Below, piece by piece: positions 32,984-42,066 of a DNA stretch of 64,000 nucleotides. The first letter of the stretch is position 1, and every line of letters begins with the position of its first letter. The notes under the pieces are model-generated. The model was given only the letters and a program-made list of their open reading frames with translations, had not been told where the DNA came from and did no database searches. The DNA is from Variovorax sp. OV329 (lineage in GTDB: Bacteria; Pseudomonadota; Gammaproteobacteria; Burkholderiales; Burkholderiaceae_C). Location of the stretch: positions 1 through 64,000 of the forward strand of contig NZ_FOUG01000017.1 in the NCBI RefSeq assembly GCF_900114785.1, given 5' to 3'. The position numbers were made by a program, and so were the translations under genes.

Positions 32984-34555
32984 TCAGGCGGCGCGCGCCA
33001 TCAGCGCACCTTCTTCCAGCTTGAAGATGCCCACGGCTTTCGTGAGCCCGCCGGCCTGCTCCTGCAGCGACTGCGCTGCGGCGGCGGCTTCTTCCACCAG
33101 CGCGGCGTTCTGCTGCGTCACCTGGTCCATCTGCGAGATGGCCTGGTTGATCTGGTCGATGCCTTGCGTCTGTTCCTGGCTGGCGGCGGTGATCTCGCCG
33201 ATGATGTCGGTCACGCGCTTCACGCTGCCGACGATCTCCTGCATCGTGTGGCCCGCCTCGCCGACCAGCTCGCTGCCGGCACGCACCTTGCCGACCGAGT
33301 CGTCGATCAGGCCCTTGATTTCCTTGGCGGCTGCGGCCGAGCGTTGCGCCAGGTTGCGCACTTCCGACGCCACCACCGCGAAGCCCCTGCCCTGCTCGCC
33401 CGCACGGGCCGCTTCCACGGCGGCGTTCAGCGCCAGGATGTTGGTCTGGAACGCGATGCCGTCGATCACGCCGATGATGTCGACGATCTTCTTCGACGAA
33501 GCATTGATCGAAGCCATGGTGTCCACCACCTGGCCCACCACCGTGCCACCCTTCACGGCTACTTCGGAGGCCGACACGGCCAGCTGGTTGGCCTGGCGCG
33601 CGTTGTCGGCATTCTGCTTGACGGTGCTGGTCAGCTCTTCCATCGACGCCGCGGTCTCCTGCAGCGAACTGGCCTGCTCTTCGGTGCGCGAGGACAGGTC
33701 CTGGTTGCCGGTGGCAATCTGGCCCGAGGCGGTCGCGATGGTGTCGGTCCCGTTGCGGACCTCGCCCACGATATGCACCAGGGCGGCGTTCATGTCGCGC
33801 AGCGCTTCCAGCAGCTGGCCGGTCTCGTCGCGCGAGGGCACCTCGATGCGCGAACTCAGGTCGCCGTCCGCGACGGTGCGGGCCACCTTCACGGCCTGGC
33901 CCAGCGGGCGCACGATGCCCACCGTGAGGCGCCAGGCGCACAGCGCGCCCACCACCAGGGCGGCGAAGGCCCAGGTGAGGATGGCCGCGCGGCCCACGTC
34001 ATGGTCGTTGGCCACACCCTTGGCGGCGGCGGAGATCAGCCCGCGCTCGTGCTCGGCCAGGGCGACGATGTCCTTCTCGTACTGGGCCAGCGCGGGGGCG
34101 AACTTCGAGTCGGCCAGTTGGCTCGCGCCTTCGAAATCCTTGTCGGCCTTGAGCTTGTTGATGGCGGCCAGCAACTCCAGCACGCCCTTGCGCGTCTGCG
34201 CCACCGCTTCGTAGAGCTTGCGTTCCTCGGGCGAGGTCAGCGCCTTGTCCAGGCGCTCCTGCAGCGGGTTGATGAGCGCCTGGCCGGCGGTGAGTTCCTT
34301 GCGGAAGTAGCCCTCCACCGCCGGATCGGTTGCCTTCACGATGGCAAAGGTGCGCACGATGTTGGCGCCCAGCAGGCGCGCCCACTCGGCCACCATGCGC
34401 TCCTTGGCGAGAGGGCCGTCCACCATGTCCTCGGTGGCATTGCCCACCTTGTCCAGGCGCAGCACGCCGGTCGTGGCGATCATCGCCACCAGCACCAGCA
34501 TGGCGGCGAAACCCGCGCCCAGGCGCGTGCCGATCTTCCAATTCTTGAAGCTCAT
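32984..34555 (-). CDS. Methyl-accepting chemotaxis protein, four-helix-bundle sensor
   Basis: This 523-residue receptor starts MSFKNWKIGTRLGAGFAAML with TM1 at about 10-31. Its helical periplasmic domain (about 32-190) contains LAKERMVAEWARLLGANIVRTF. TM2, HAMP (IVRPLGQAVKVARTVADGDLSSR), methylation helices and the signalling tip follow. It ends MARAA and has no WxxF tail, so it would depend on tailed neighbours for efficient methylation. AAGGAA precedes the ATG. A sigma-28-type promoter lies 71-97 bases upstream, partly inside the end of the previous receptor gene. Confidence 0.92.
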   Translation of the reverse strand: MSFKNWKIGTRLGAGFAAMLVLVAMIATTGVLRLDKVGNATEDMVDGPLAKERMVAEWARLLGANIVRTFAIVKATDPAVEGYFRKELTAGQALINPLQERLDKALTSPEERKLYEAVAQTRKGVLELLAAINKLKADKDFEGASQLADSKFAPALAQYEKDIVALAEHERGLISAAAKGVANDHDVGRAAILTWAFAALVVGALCAWRLTVGIVRPLGQAVKVARTVADGDLSSRIEVPSRDETGQLLEALRDMNAALVHIVGEVRNGTDTIATASGQIATGNQDLSSRTEEQASSLQETAASMEELTSTVKQNADNARQANQLAVSASEVAVKGGTVVGQVVDTMASINASSKKIVDIIGVIDGIAFQTNILALNAAVEAARAGEQGRGFAVVASEVRNLAQRSAAAAKEIKGLIDDSVGKVRAGSELVGEAGHTMQEIVGSVKRVTDIIGEITAASQEQTQGIDQINQAISQMDQVTQQNAALVEEAAAAAQSLQEQAGGLTKAVGIFKLEEGALMARAA

Positions 34556-34625
34556 TGCTCTTGTTCCTTCGGTTCAACAACCCGGTCGATGGGCACGCGC
34601 AACCCTTTGGCGTGCCTCGCCCTGG

Positions 34626-34652
34626 TTATCGGCCGGATCAGGCGGGAATTGA
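34626..34652 (-). promoter_or_regulatory. Sigma-28 (FliA) type promoter of a chemoreceptor gene
   Basis: On the minus strand the sequence reads TCAATTCC, 11 bases, then GCCGATAA. The -10 is exact and the spacer ideal; the -35 is weak. The -35 element lies within the last codons of the preceding receptor gene. The predicted leader to the receptor at 34555 is about 65 bases. Confidence 0.6.
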
Positions 34653-36212
34653 GGCCCGCACGTCCGGTTCGCCGGCTTCCAGCCTGAACATGCCGACGAC
34701 CTTGGACAGGCCACCCGCCTGCTCCTGCAGGGCCGCAGCAGCCGCCGCCGCCTCTTCCACCAGCGCGGCGTTCTGCTGCGTGACCTGGTCCATCTGCGAG
34801 ATGGCCTGGTTGATCTGCTCGATGCCCTGGGTCTGCTCGTGGCTGGCCGCGGTGATCTCGCCCATGATGTCGGTCACGCGCTGAACGCTGCCCACGATCT
34901 CCTGCATGGTGTGGCCGGCTTCGCCCACCAGTTCGCTGCCGGCCTTCACCTTGCCGACGGAATCGTCGATCAGGCTCTTGATTTCCTTGGCGGCCGCCGC
35001 CGAGCGCTGTGCCAGGTTGCGCACTTCCGATGCGACCACTGCGAAGCCCCGACCCTGCTCGCCCGCACGTGCGGCCTCCACCGCCGCGTTCAGCGCCAGA
35101 ATGTTCGTCTGGAAGGCGATGCCGTCGATGACGCCGATGATGTCCACGATCTTCTTGGACGAGGCGTTGATCGAAGCCATGGTGTCCACCACCTGGCCTA
35201 CCACGGTGCCGCCCTTGACGGCGACCTGCGAAGCCGACATCGCCAGCTGGTTGGCCTGCCGTGCGTTGTCCGCGTTCTGCTTGACGGTGCTGGTCAGCTC
35301 CTCCATCGAGGCAGCCGTCTGCTCGAGCGAGCTGGCCTGCTCTTCGGTACGGGAAGACAGGTCCTGGTTGCCCGAGGCGATCTGCCCCGACGCCACCAGG
35401 ATCGAATCCGTCGAGGCCTTGATGCGCCCCACCACGTCGGTGAGCGTGTCTTCCATCTCGCCCATGCCGCGCAGCAGGCGGCCGAAGTCGCCGCCGCGGT
35501 TGGTCTCGAAGTCCTGGCTGAGGTCGCCCGACGCCACCGTGTCGGCAATGAGCAGCGCCTCGTTGATCGGCTCGACCACGCTGCGCGTGAGCAGCCAGGC
35601 CAGCACGGCGCCCAGCGCCACCGCCAGGGCCGCCAACGCCATCACCACGGTGCGGCCGGAGCGGTAGGTGCCGTCGATGGCAACGGCCTTGGCGTCGATC
35701 TGCGCCTGCTGGTACTCCAGCATGGCGCGGATGCTGCCGTCGTAGTTCTCCAGCGTGGGCAGCAGGCGGCTGGCCATGACCGTGTTGGCCTCGGCCTGCT
35801 TGCCTTCGGCCTTGAGCTTGAGGATGCCGGTGCGCAGCGCGATGTAGTCGGCGCGCTTCTTCTTGATGTCCTCGGCCAGCGCGAGTTCTTCAGGCGAATT
35901 GAGCAGCGCTTCGATGCTCTTCTGCGTCTCCGAGATCTGCGCGCTGGTCTTGCTCATGTTCTTCTGCAGGAACTCCTGCACCTCGGCGTCGTTGCTCTTG
36001 AGCAGCGCGAAGGTGCGGACGCTGTTGACGTTGGTGTTCTGCAGCCAGGTCGCGGCCAGCCGCTCCTTGACCAGCGCCTGCCTGACCATCTCGTTGGTGG
36101 CGTCGCCCACGTCCTGCAGGCGCAGCACGCCCACGCAGGCCACGGCCACCACCAGGGCCAGCATGAGCGCAAAGCCTGCGCCCAGGCGGGTTCCGATCTT
36201 CCAATCCTTCAT
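34638..36212 (-). CDS. Methyl-accepting chemotaxis protein, four-helix-bundle sensor
   Basis: This 524-residue receptor begins MKDWKIGTRLGAGFALMLAL with TM1 at about 8-30. The helical periplasmic domain (about 31-190) includes LVKERLAATWLQNTNVNSVRTFALL, and TM2 lies near 190-212. HAMP differs from its neighbours (VVEPINEALLIADTVASGDLSQDF), as does the first methylation helix, before the shared signalling domain. It ends RASIPA without a WxxF tail. GAGGAG before ATG 36212 fixes the start over 36236. It lies 54 bases after flgJ with no sigma-28 site seen, so it may be read through from the flg operon. Confidence 0.92.
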   Translation of the reverse strand: MKDWKIGTRLGAGFALMLALVVAVACVGVLRLQDVGDATNEMVRQALVKERLAATWLQNTNVNSVRTFALLKSNDAEVQEFLQKNMSKTSAQISETQKSIEALLNSPEELALAEDIKKKRADYIALRTGILKLKAEGKQAEANTVMASRLLPTLENYDGSIRAMLEYQQAQIDAKAVAIDGTYRSGRTVVMALAALAVALGAVLAWLLTRSVVEPINEALLIADTVASGDLSQDFETNRGGDFGRLLRGMGEMEDTLTDVVGRIKASTDSILVASGQIASGNQDLSSRTEEQASSLEQTAASMEELTSTVKQNADNARQANQLAMSASQVAVKGGTVVGQVVDTMASINASSKKIVDIIGVIDGIAFQTNILALNAAVEAARAGEQGRGFAVVASEVRNLAQRSAAAAKEIKSLIDDSVGKVKAGSELVGEAGHTMQEIVGSVQRVTDIMGEITAASHEQTQGIEQINQAISQMDQVTQQNAALVEEAAAAAAALQEQAGGLSKVVGMFRLEAGEPDVRASIPA

Positions 36213-36266
36213 GCTTATCTCCTCGTGCTCTTCCAAGCGGTTTGTGTGCGTGCGGTGGACCGCATG

Positions 36267-37265
36267 TCAGCTGAACTTCTGCATGATCCGAACGAGCTTG
36301 TGCCCGTACTGCGGATCGGTGGCATAGCCTGCACGCTGCAGGCCGTGCGCGGCCTGCGCCGGGTCGTCGGTCGCCACCACGTCGGCATAGCGCGGGTTGC
36401 GGCTGATGAACTGCGCGTAGTCGGTGAAGGCCTCGTCGTAGGAGCCGTAGGCGCGGAACTTCGCGCGCACCTTCTGCGGCTCGCCGTCGATGTACTCGGT
36501 GGTGGTGATCTCCACCGTGGGGCCCTTCCAGCTGCGGTCGGCCTTGATGCCGAAGAGGTTGTGGCTCTGCGTGCCGTCCTCGCCGCGGATCTCGCGCTTG
36601 CCCCAGCCCGACTCCAGCGCGGCCTGCGCCAGGATGAGGGGGGCCGGCACGCCGCTGGCGGCGCTGGCCGTCTGGGCCGCGGGGCCCATGCGCGCGACGA
36701 ACTGGTCGACGTGGCCCTGCAGCGAGGCCACCGCGCCGGCCGAAGGCTGGCCGCCGTTGGACTGGTAGATGCTCAGGTCCGCCGGCGCGGCCTGGCGCGG
36801 CACCGGCATCACCGGGATGCCGGAGGCCTGCGAGGTGCGCATGCGCGCCTGCTGCTGCTGCATGGCCACGGCCTGCTGCGGATCATCCGGCAGGTCCGCA
36901 GAGCCGGTGGTGGCCATGGTGCGCTGCAGCTGCGCCATCATGGCCTCGGCCAGGCCCAGGCCGCGGCCCGAGAGGTTCTGCGTCAGCTGCTGGTCGAACA
37001 TCGACAGGTAGGTCTTCTCGCTCTGGCTTTCCAGCAGGCCGCTGGACATGGTGGCGGAGGCCTCGCGCATGCTCTTGAGCACCATGTTCATGAACAGGGA
37101 CTCGAACTGCCGCGAGACCTGCTTCAGGCCCTCTTCCGGCGTGCCGCGCACCGTGCGGCGCAGGGCATCCACGCCCTGCACGTCCAGGGCGAAGCGCGAG
37201 TCCAGCGCGCCGCTTCGGCCGGCTGCGTCGGCGCCGTTCCAGGCGGTGGCTGCAGAAACTGCCAT
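36267..37265 (-). CDS. flgJ: Flagellar rod cap and peptidoglycan hydrolase FlgJ
   Basis: The 332-residue protein has two parts. The N-terminal rod-binding domain (about 40-115) contains QVSRQFESLFMNMVLKSMREA and a helix ending in FDQQLTQNLSGRGLGLAEAM. After a Gln/Pro-rich linker, the C-terminal glucosaminidase domain (about 185-332) contains ALESGWGKREI with the catalytic Glu, HNLFGIKA and YGSYDEAFTDYAQFI. It caps the growing rod and cuts peptidoglycan in the periplasm. It is the last rod gene of the flgB-J operon, 10 bases after flgI, and is followed by receptor genes. Confidence 0.95.
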   Translation of the reverse strand: MAVSAATAWNGADAAGRSGALDSRFALDVQGVDALRRTVRGTPEEGLKQVSRQFESLFMNMVLKSMREASATMSSGLLESQSEKTYLSMFDQQLTQNLSGRGLGLAEAMMAQLQRTMATTGSADLPDDPQQAVAMQQQQARMRTSQASGIPVMPVPRQAAPADLSIYQSNGGQPSAGAVASLQGHVDQFVARMGPAAQTASAASGVPAPLILAQAALESGWGKREIRGEDGTQSHNLFGIKADRSWKGPTVEITTTEYIDGEPQKVRAKFRAYGSYDEAFTDYAQFISRNPRYADVVATDDPAQAAHGLQRAGYATDPQYGHKLVRIMQKFS

Positions 37266-37275
37266 GGCTGCGTCC

Positions 37276-38403
37276 TCAGATGATCTCGAGCTCGGCGCGC
37301 AGGGCGCCGGCCGATTTCATGGCCTGCAGGATGGAGACCAGGTCCTGCGGGTTGGCGCCCAGGGTGTTCAGGCCCTTGACCACGTCGGCCAGCGAGGCGC
37401 CGCCGCGCACCACCTGCAGTGCACCGCCGCCCTGGTTGACCGAGATCTGCGAGGTGGGCACGGCCACCGTGGTGCCGTTGGAGAAGGGCGCAGGCTGGCT
37501 GATGACCGGCTCGGTGTTGATCACCACCGACAGGTTGCCGTGCGCCACGGCGCAGTCGTTCACCCGCACTGCCTGGTTCATCACCACCGAGCCGGTGCGT
37601 GCGTTGATCACCACGCGGGCCGGGGCCTGCGTGGGCGTGATCTCCAGGCTCTCGAGGCGGGCCAGGAAGGACACGCGCTCCGAGGCCGAATCGGGTGCGC
37701 GCACGCGGATCACGCGGCCGTCCAGCGCGTCGGCGCTGCCGGCGCCGAACTGCCGGTTGATGGCTTCCACTGCGCGCTGCGCGGTGCCGAAGTCGGAGCG
37801 GTTCAGTTCCAGCGAGAACACGCCGTCGCCGCCCACCGGGGCTTCGACCGCGCGCTCCACCAGCGCGCCGTTGGGAATGCGGCCCGAGCTGAGCTGGTTG
37901 ATCTGCACCTTGCTGCCGTTGGCCGAAGCGCCGGCGCCGCCCACCACCATGTTGCCCTGGGCGATGGCGTAGACCTGGCCGTCGGCGCCCTTGAGCGGCG
38001 TCATCAGCAGCGTGCCGCCGCGCAGGCTCTTGGCATTGCCCATGGAGGACACGGTGACGTCGATGCTCTGGCCCGGCCGCACGAAGGGCGGCAGCGTGGC
38101 GGTGACCATCACGGCCGCCACGTTCTTGAGCTGCATGTTCTTGCCCTCGGGGATGGTCACGCCCAGTTGCGCCAGCATGTTCGACAGGCTCTGCGTGGTG
38201 AAGGGCGTCTGCATGGTCTGGTCGCCGGTGCCGTCCAGGCCGACCATGAGGCCGTAGCCGATGATCGGGTTGTCCCGCACGCCCTGCACCGAGGCCAGTT
38301 CGCGCAGGCGCTCGGCGTAGGCAAGGCTGGGCGCGGCCGTGGCCAGCACCGCCGCCAGCAGCAGCAGCGCGCGAACCTGGGTTCCGAAGGAAGTTTTGCT
38401 CAT
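37276..38403 (-). CDS. flgI: Flagellar P-ring protein FlgI
   Basis: The 375-residue periplasmic protein has a Sec signal peptide (about 1-30, ALLLLAAVLATAAPSLAYA). The mature protein starts ERLRELASVQGVRDNPIIGYGLMVGLDGTGDQ, strongly conserved in FlgI. The C-terminal motif LNTLGANPQDLVSILQAMKSAGAL is also diagnostic. Subunits assemble into the P ring around the rod in the peptidoglycan layer. Length is normal. It lies between flgH and flgJ with 9-10-base gaps, in the standard operon order. Confidence 0.97.
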   Translation of the reverse strand: MSKTSFGTQVRALLLLAAVLATAAPSLAYAERLRELASVQGVRDNPIIGYGLMVGLDGTGDQTMQTPFTTQSLSNMLAQLGVTIPEGKNMQLKNVAAVMVTATLPPFVRPGQSIDVTVSSMGNAKSLRGGTLLMTPLKGADGQVYAIAQGNMVVGGAGASANGSKVQINQLSSGRIPNGALVERAVEAPVGGDGVFSLELNRSDFGTAQRAVEAINRQFGAGSADALDGRVIRVRAPDSASERVSFLARLESLEITPTQAPARVVINARTGSVVMNQAVRVNDCAVAHGNLSVVINTEPVISQPAPFSNGTTVAVPTSQISVNQGGGALQVVRGGASLADVVKGLNTLGANPQDLVSILQAMKSAGALRAELEII

Positions 38404-38412
38404 GGGGTCGCC

Positions 38413-39186
38413 TCAGTAGGGCATGACGTTGAGGAAGATGCGCTGCAGCCAGCCCATGGTCTGCGCCTCGTCGATGAAGCCCTTGCCGCTGTACTCGATG
38501 CGGGCGTCGGCCACCTGGGTCGACAGCACGGTGTTGCTGCCGCTCACCTGGCGCGGGTTGACCACGCCGGAGAAACGGATGAACTCGGTGCCCTGGTTGA
38601 TCAGCATCTGCTTCTCGCCGCTGACCAGCAGGTTGCCGTTGGGCATCAGGTCCACCACGGTGACGGTGATGTTGCCGGTGAAGGTGTTGCCGGCACTCGC
38701 CCCGCCCTTGCCGGTGAAGCCGGTCTTGCCGCTCAGGTCGGCGCTCTGGTTGTTGAGCAGGCCGCCGATGACCTTGGGAACCACGGTGAACTCGGCTGCC
38801 GTGCTGCCGTCGCGGCTTGCATTGGCACCCGAGGTCTTGGTGGCGTTCATCCTCTCGGCGATGACGATGGTGAGGATGTCGCCGACGTTGCGCGGCCGGT
38901 TGTCCTCGAACAGGCCGTTGCCGCGGCCGTAGGCCTGGTAGACGCCGCCTGTGTTGCCGCGGTTGCGGGCCGCCGCCATCGGATCGGGGCGTGCCGTCAT
39001 GGGTTGCTGCGTGAGAGGCTCGCGCGGGAACTGCGCGCAGCCGGTGGCCAGCAGCATGCCCGCCAGCGCCACGGCCAGGCGAAGACCATCGGCCAGGCCG
39101 ATGCGCCGCGGGCGGGCCGCGGACGGGACCTGACCCGCCTGCGGGGCGGGCGGCCACACGAGAAGGGCAAGTCCGGAATAGCTCAC
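38413..39186 (-). CDS. flgH: Flagellar L-ring lipoprotein FlgH
   Basis: The 257-residue outer-membrane L-ring protein has a lipobox LLATGC with Cys at position 50, and conserved mature segments LFEDNRPRNVGDILTIVIAERMNATK, FTGKGGASAGNTF, SGEKQMLINQGTEFIRFSGVV and YSGKGFI. The frame begins with GTG at 39186, whose sequence overlaps the flgG stop as GTGA, so translation is probably coupled. The signal region is unusually long (about 49 residues before the Cys) and no better internal start is seen. Length is otherwise typical. Confidence 0.93.
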   Translation of the reverse strand: MSYSGLALLVWPPAPQAGQVPSAARPRRIGLADGLRLAVALAGMLLATGCAQFPREPLTQQPMTARPDPMAAARNRGNTGGVYQAYGRGNGLFEDNRPRNVGDILTIVIAERMNATKTSGANASRDGSTAAEFTVVPKVIGGLLNNQSADLSGKTGFTGKGGASAGNTFTGNITVTVVDLMPNGNLLVSGEKQMLINQGTEFIRFSGVVNPRQVSGSNTVLSTQVADARIEYSGKGFIDEAQTMGWLQRIFLNVMPY

Positions 39187-39965
39187 AGCTGTGCCAGTCG
39201 CGCCAGCATCTGGTCCGAGGTCTGGACCGCCTTGCTGTTGATCTCGTAGGAACGCTGGGTGGCGATCATGTTGACCAGCTCTTCCACCACGTTCACGTTC
39301 GAGGCTTCGACGTAGCCCTGCGTCAGGATGCCGGCACCGTCCACGCCCGGGTTGACCTGGTTGGCCGTGCCGGAGGCATCGGTCTCGGCGTACAGGTTCT
39401 CGCCCTTGCTCTGCAGGCCGGCCGGGTTGAGGAAGGTGGCCAGTTGCAGCTGGCCGACCTGCACGGTGTTGCTGCTGCCGGCCTGCGTGACCGACACCAT
39501 GCCGTCGCGGGCGACGGTGATGCTGGTGACGTTCTGCGGCAGCGTGATGGCCGGCTGGATCTGGAAGCCGCTGGCCGTGACCAGCTGGCCGTCGGCGTCG
39601 GTCTGGAAGGAGCCGTCGCGGGTGTAGGCGGTGCTGCCGTCGGGCATCTGCACCTGGAAGAAACCGGCGCCGTTGATTGCGACGTCCTTCGGGTTGTCGG
39701 TCTTGGTCAGGTTGCCCTGCGAGTGGATGCGCTCGGTGGCCACCACGCGCACGCCGGTGCCCACCTGCAGGCCCGATGGCAGGCGCGTCTGGTCGGAGGT
39801 CTGGCCGCCCACCTGGCGCAGGTTCTGGTACATGAGGTCTTCGAAGACCGCGCGGCTGCGCTTGAAGCCGGTGGTGCCGACGTTGGCCAGGTTGTTGGAC
39901 ACCACGTCCAGCTGCGTCTGCTGCGCGTCCAGGCCGGTCTTGGCGATGTTGAGGGAACGGATCAT
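39183..39965 (-). CDS. flgG: Flagellar distal rod protein FlgG
   Basis: The 260-residue protein begins MIRSLNIAKTGLDAQQTQLDVVSNNLANVGTTGF-like sequence, the rod/hook family N-terminal motif. It carries the FlgG-specific stretch that ends in YTRDGSF and closes with VVEELVNMIATQRSYEINSKAVQTSDQML, the family C-terminal helix. It forms the distal rod that crosses the periplasm. AAGGAG lies 11 bases upstream of the ATG. The stop overlaps the flgH start. Confidence 0.97.
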   Translation of the reverse strand: MIRSLNIAKTGLDAQQTQLDVVSNNLANVGTTGFKRSRAVFEDLMYQNLRQVGGQTSDQTRLPSGLQVGTGVRVVATERIHSQGNLTKTDNPKDVAINGAGFFQVQMPDGSTAYTRDGSFQTDADGQLVTASGFQIQPAITLPQNVTSITVARDGMVSVTQAGSSNTVQVGQLQLATFLNPAGLQSKGENLYAETDASGTANQVNPGVDGAGILTQGYVEASNVNVVEELVNMIATQRSYEINSKAVQTSDQMLARLAQL

Positions 39966-40012
39966 GGGAAAGGGTTCTCCTTGAGGGGCAGGAAATGTGG
40001 TGCGGCTGCGGG

Positions 40013-40759
40013 TCAGCCGCCGTAGGCCAGCAGGCGGTTGGCCGACTGCGCGCCTTCGTTGGCGGTCTGGATGGACTTCATCTGGAGCTCGAAGCGGCGG
40101 GCGTTGGAAATCATGTCCACCATCGCTTCGACGGGGTTCACGTTGCTGCCCTCGATGACGCCGCTGACCAGGCGGACCGCCGGGTCGGCGTCGGCGGGCT
40201 GCAGGCCCTCGCGCATGCGGAACAGGCCGTCGTCGCCGCGCACCAGGTCGGCGGTGGGCGGGTTGACCAGCTTCAGGCGGCCCACGTCGGCCACGCCGGT
40301 CAGCGGGTCGCCCGCGCCGCGCGCAGTGACCACGCCGTCGGAGCCCACCAGCGCCTCGGCGCCCGGCGGCACGGCCATGGGGCCGCCATCGCCCAGCACC
40401 GGGCGTCCGCCCATGGTGAGCAGCTGGCCGTCGGCGCCCACCTGCAGGTTGCCCACGCGGGTGTAGGCCTCGCTGCCGTCGGGTGCTTCCACCACCAGCC
40501 AGCCGTCGCCCTGCACCGCCACGTCAAGCGAGCGGCCAGTCTCGGCGAGCGGGCCGTGGCTGAAGTCGGCGCCGGGCGTGGTGGCGACCACGAAGGCACG
40601 GGTGCGCGCCTCCTCGCCCACCACCGGCACGGCGCGGAAGCTGTTGATCTGCGCCCGGAAGCCGGGCGTCGACACGTTCGCCATGTTGTGGGCGACCGAG
40701 GCCTGTTGCTCCATGGCCTGTTTGGCGCCGCTCATGGCGACATACAGCATGCGATCCAT
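40013..40759 (-). CDS. flgF: Flagellar proximal rod protein FlgF
   Basis: The 248-residue protein starts MDRMLYVAMSGAKQAMEQQA followed by HNMANVSTPGF, typical of FlgF rather than FlgG. It has the shared internal motif AYTRVGNLQVGADG and ends with NPVEAMVDMISNARRFELQMKSI. It is a component of the proximal rod, exported by the flagellar secretion system without a cleaved signal. It lies between flgE and flgG in the normal order, with 37- and 47-base gaps. Confidence 0.96.
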   Translation of the reverse strand: MDRMLYVAMSGAKQAMEQQASVAHNMANVSTPGFRAQINSFRAVPVVGEEARTRAFVVATTPGADFSHGPLAETGRSLDVAVQGDGWLVVEAPDGSEAYTRVGNLQVGADGQLLTMGGRPVLGDGGPMAVPPGAEALVGSDGVVTARGAGDPLTGVADVGRLKLVNPPTADLVRGDDGLFRMREGLQPADADPAVRLVSGVIEGSNVNPVEAMVDMISNARRFELQMKSIQTANEGAQSANRLLAYGG

Positions 40760-40796
40760 TGCGCTCTACTCCTGGTGGTGGTTGCGACCGCCGCGA

Positions 40797-42011
40797 TCAG
40801 CGGATGTTCATCAAGGTCTGCATGACCTGGTCCTGCGTCTTCACCGTCTGCGCGTTGGCCTGGTAGCTGCGCTGGGCGACGATCAGGTTGACCAGCTCGG
40901 AGGTCAGGTCGACGTTGGAGGACTCCAGCTTTCCCGAGGCGAGCGAGCCCTGCTTGGTGCCGGCGCCCGGCGTACCCGTGAGCGGCTGGCCGGAGGCGAG
41001 CGTCTCGGCCCACACGTTGTCGCCCTTGGGCTCCAGGCCGTTGGGGTTGGCGAAGGAGCTGAGCACCACCTGGCCGAGCAGCTTGGTCTGCTCGTTGGAG
41101 TACTTGCCGGTGATGGTGCCGTCGTCGTTGATCGAGAACGAGGTCAGCGTGCCGGAGGTGAAGCCGTCCTGGTTCAGGCGGTTCACGGCGTTCTTGTTGC
41201 CGAACTGCGTGGTGCCGCTCAGGTCCACCGACATGTTCATCGCGGCCGAGCCGTTCGGGAAGGTCAGGCCGGCGATGTTGAAGCCGCCGCTGGCCGGCGC
41301 GGTCATGTTGCCGTTGGCATCGAAGGTCAGCGTGGTCATGGGCGCGCCGGCGTTCAGGGCCGTGCCGTCGGAGGTGCCGTACACGTCCCAGGTGTTGGCG
41401 CCGGTCTTCACGAAGAAGGCGCCCAGCTCGTGCGGGTTGCCCAGCGAGTCGTAGACCGGGCCCAGGGCGTTGGAGTAGTTGTAGGTGGCCGAGTCGGCCG
41501 CATCGAAGGGCGTGGAGGTGGGCGTGACGCTGCGCGAATCCAGGTTGAACTCGGCCTTGACGGCCGTGGTCGCGTTGGGGTTCATCGACGAGGTCTGGAT
41601 CTGCAGCGGGCCGGGCGCACCGCCGTTGATGGTGCCGTTGGCCGACACGCCGAAGCCCGTCAGGCGCAGGCCGCTGCCGTTGACCAGGTAGCCTTCCTTG
41701 TCACGGTCGAACTGGCCGTTGCGCGAGTAGAAGACCTCGCCGCTGGCGCTGCTCAGCCGGAAGAAGCCGTCGCCGTTCAGGATGGCGACGTCCAGCGGCC
41801 GGCTGCTGGTCTGCGTCGCGCCCTGCGCGAAGTTCTGAGACACGCCCGACACCGCCACGCCCAGGCCGACGCGCGAGCCCGCGTACACGTCCTTGAAGGT
41901 GGCAGCGGCCGACTTGAAGCCGATGGTGCCGGAGTTGGCGATGTTGTTGCCGATCACATCGAGGTTCGCGGCGGCAGCCGACAGGCCGCTGATGCCCTGG
42001 GAGAAAGCCAT
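40797..42011 (-). CDS. flgE: Flagellar hook protein FlgE
   Basis: The 404-residue hook subunit begins MAFSQGISGLSAAAANLDVIGNNIANSGTIGF-like sequence and ends LVNLIVAQRSYQANAQTVKTQDQVMQTLMNIR-like, both conserved in FlgE. The N-terminal segment FKDVYAGSRVGLGVAVSGVSQ is also diagnostic. The middle (about 150-330) is the variable outer domain rich in Asn, Thr and Gly. It is capped by FlgD during assembly; flgD lies just upstream. AAGGA precedes the ATG by six bases. Confidence 0.97.
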   Translation of the reverse strand: MAFSQGISGLSAAAANLDVIGNNIANSGTIGFKSAAATFKDVYAGSRVGLGVAVSGVSQNFAQGATQTSSRPLDVAILNGDGFFRLSSASGEVFYSRNGQFDRDKEGYLVNGSGLRLTGFGVSANGTINGGAPGPLQIQTSSMNPNATTAVKAEFNLDSRSVTPTSTPFDAADSATYNYSNALGPVYDSLGNPHELGAFFVKTGANTWDVYGTSDGTALNAGAPMTTLTFDANGNMTAPASGGFNIAGLTFPNGSAAMNMSVDLSGTTQFGNKNAVNRLNQDGFTSGTLTSFSINDDGTITGKYSNEQTKLLGQVVLSSFANPNGLEPKGDNVWAETLASGQPLTGTPGAGTKQGSLASGKLESSNVDLTSELVNLIVAQRSYQANAQTVKTQDQVMQTLMNIR

Positions 42012-42066
42012 GGGTGAGTCCTTGGGGGTTGTACGAAGGGAAATGCGTTGGGGAATGCGCTGCGCG

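Larger units (their letters stand above)
21890..35400 (-). repeat. Eight dispersed copies of the chemoreceptor signalling-domain sequence
   Basis: Each receptor gene carries a closely similar segment of about 720-750 bases for the methylation helices and signalling tip. Approximate positions are 21890-22610, 23490-24210, 25220-25950, 27365-28090, 29110-29850, 31330-32050, 33020-33740 and 34690-35400. Some copies share long runs with no mismatch, for example 25239-25439 with 29121-29321, and 29438-29544 with 33345-33451. These are direct repeats that could recombine with each other. Confidence 0.9.

Noticed and set aside
21890..35400. Regularly spaced repeats resembling a repeat array or mobile element copies
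   Set aside because: Each repeat is the coding sequence of a receptor signalling domain; there are no transposase genes, terminal inverted repeats or short CRISPR-type units.
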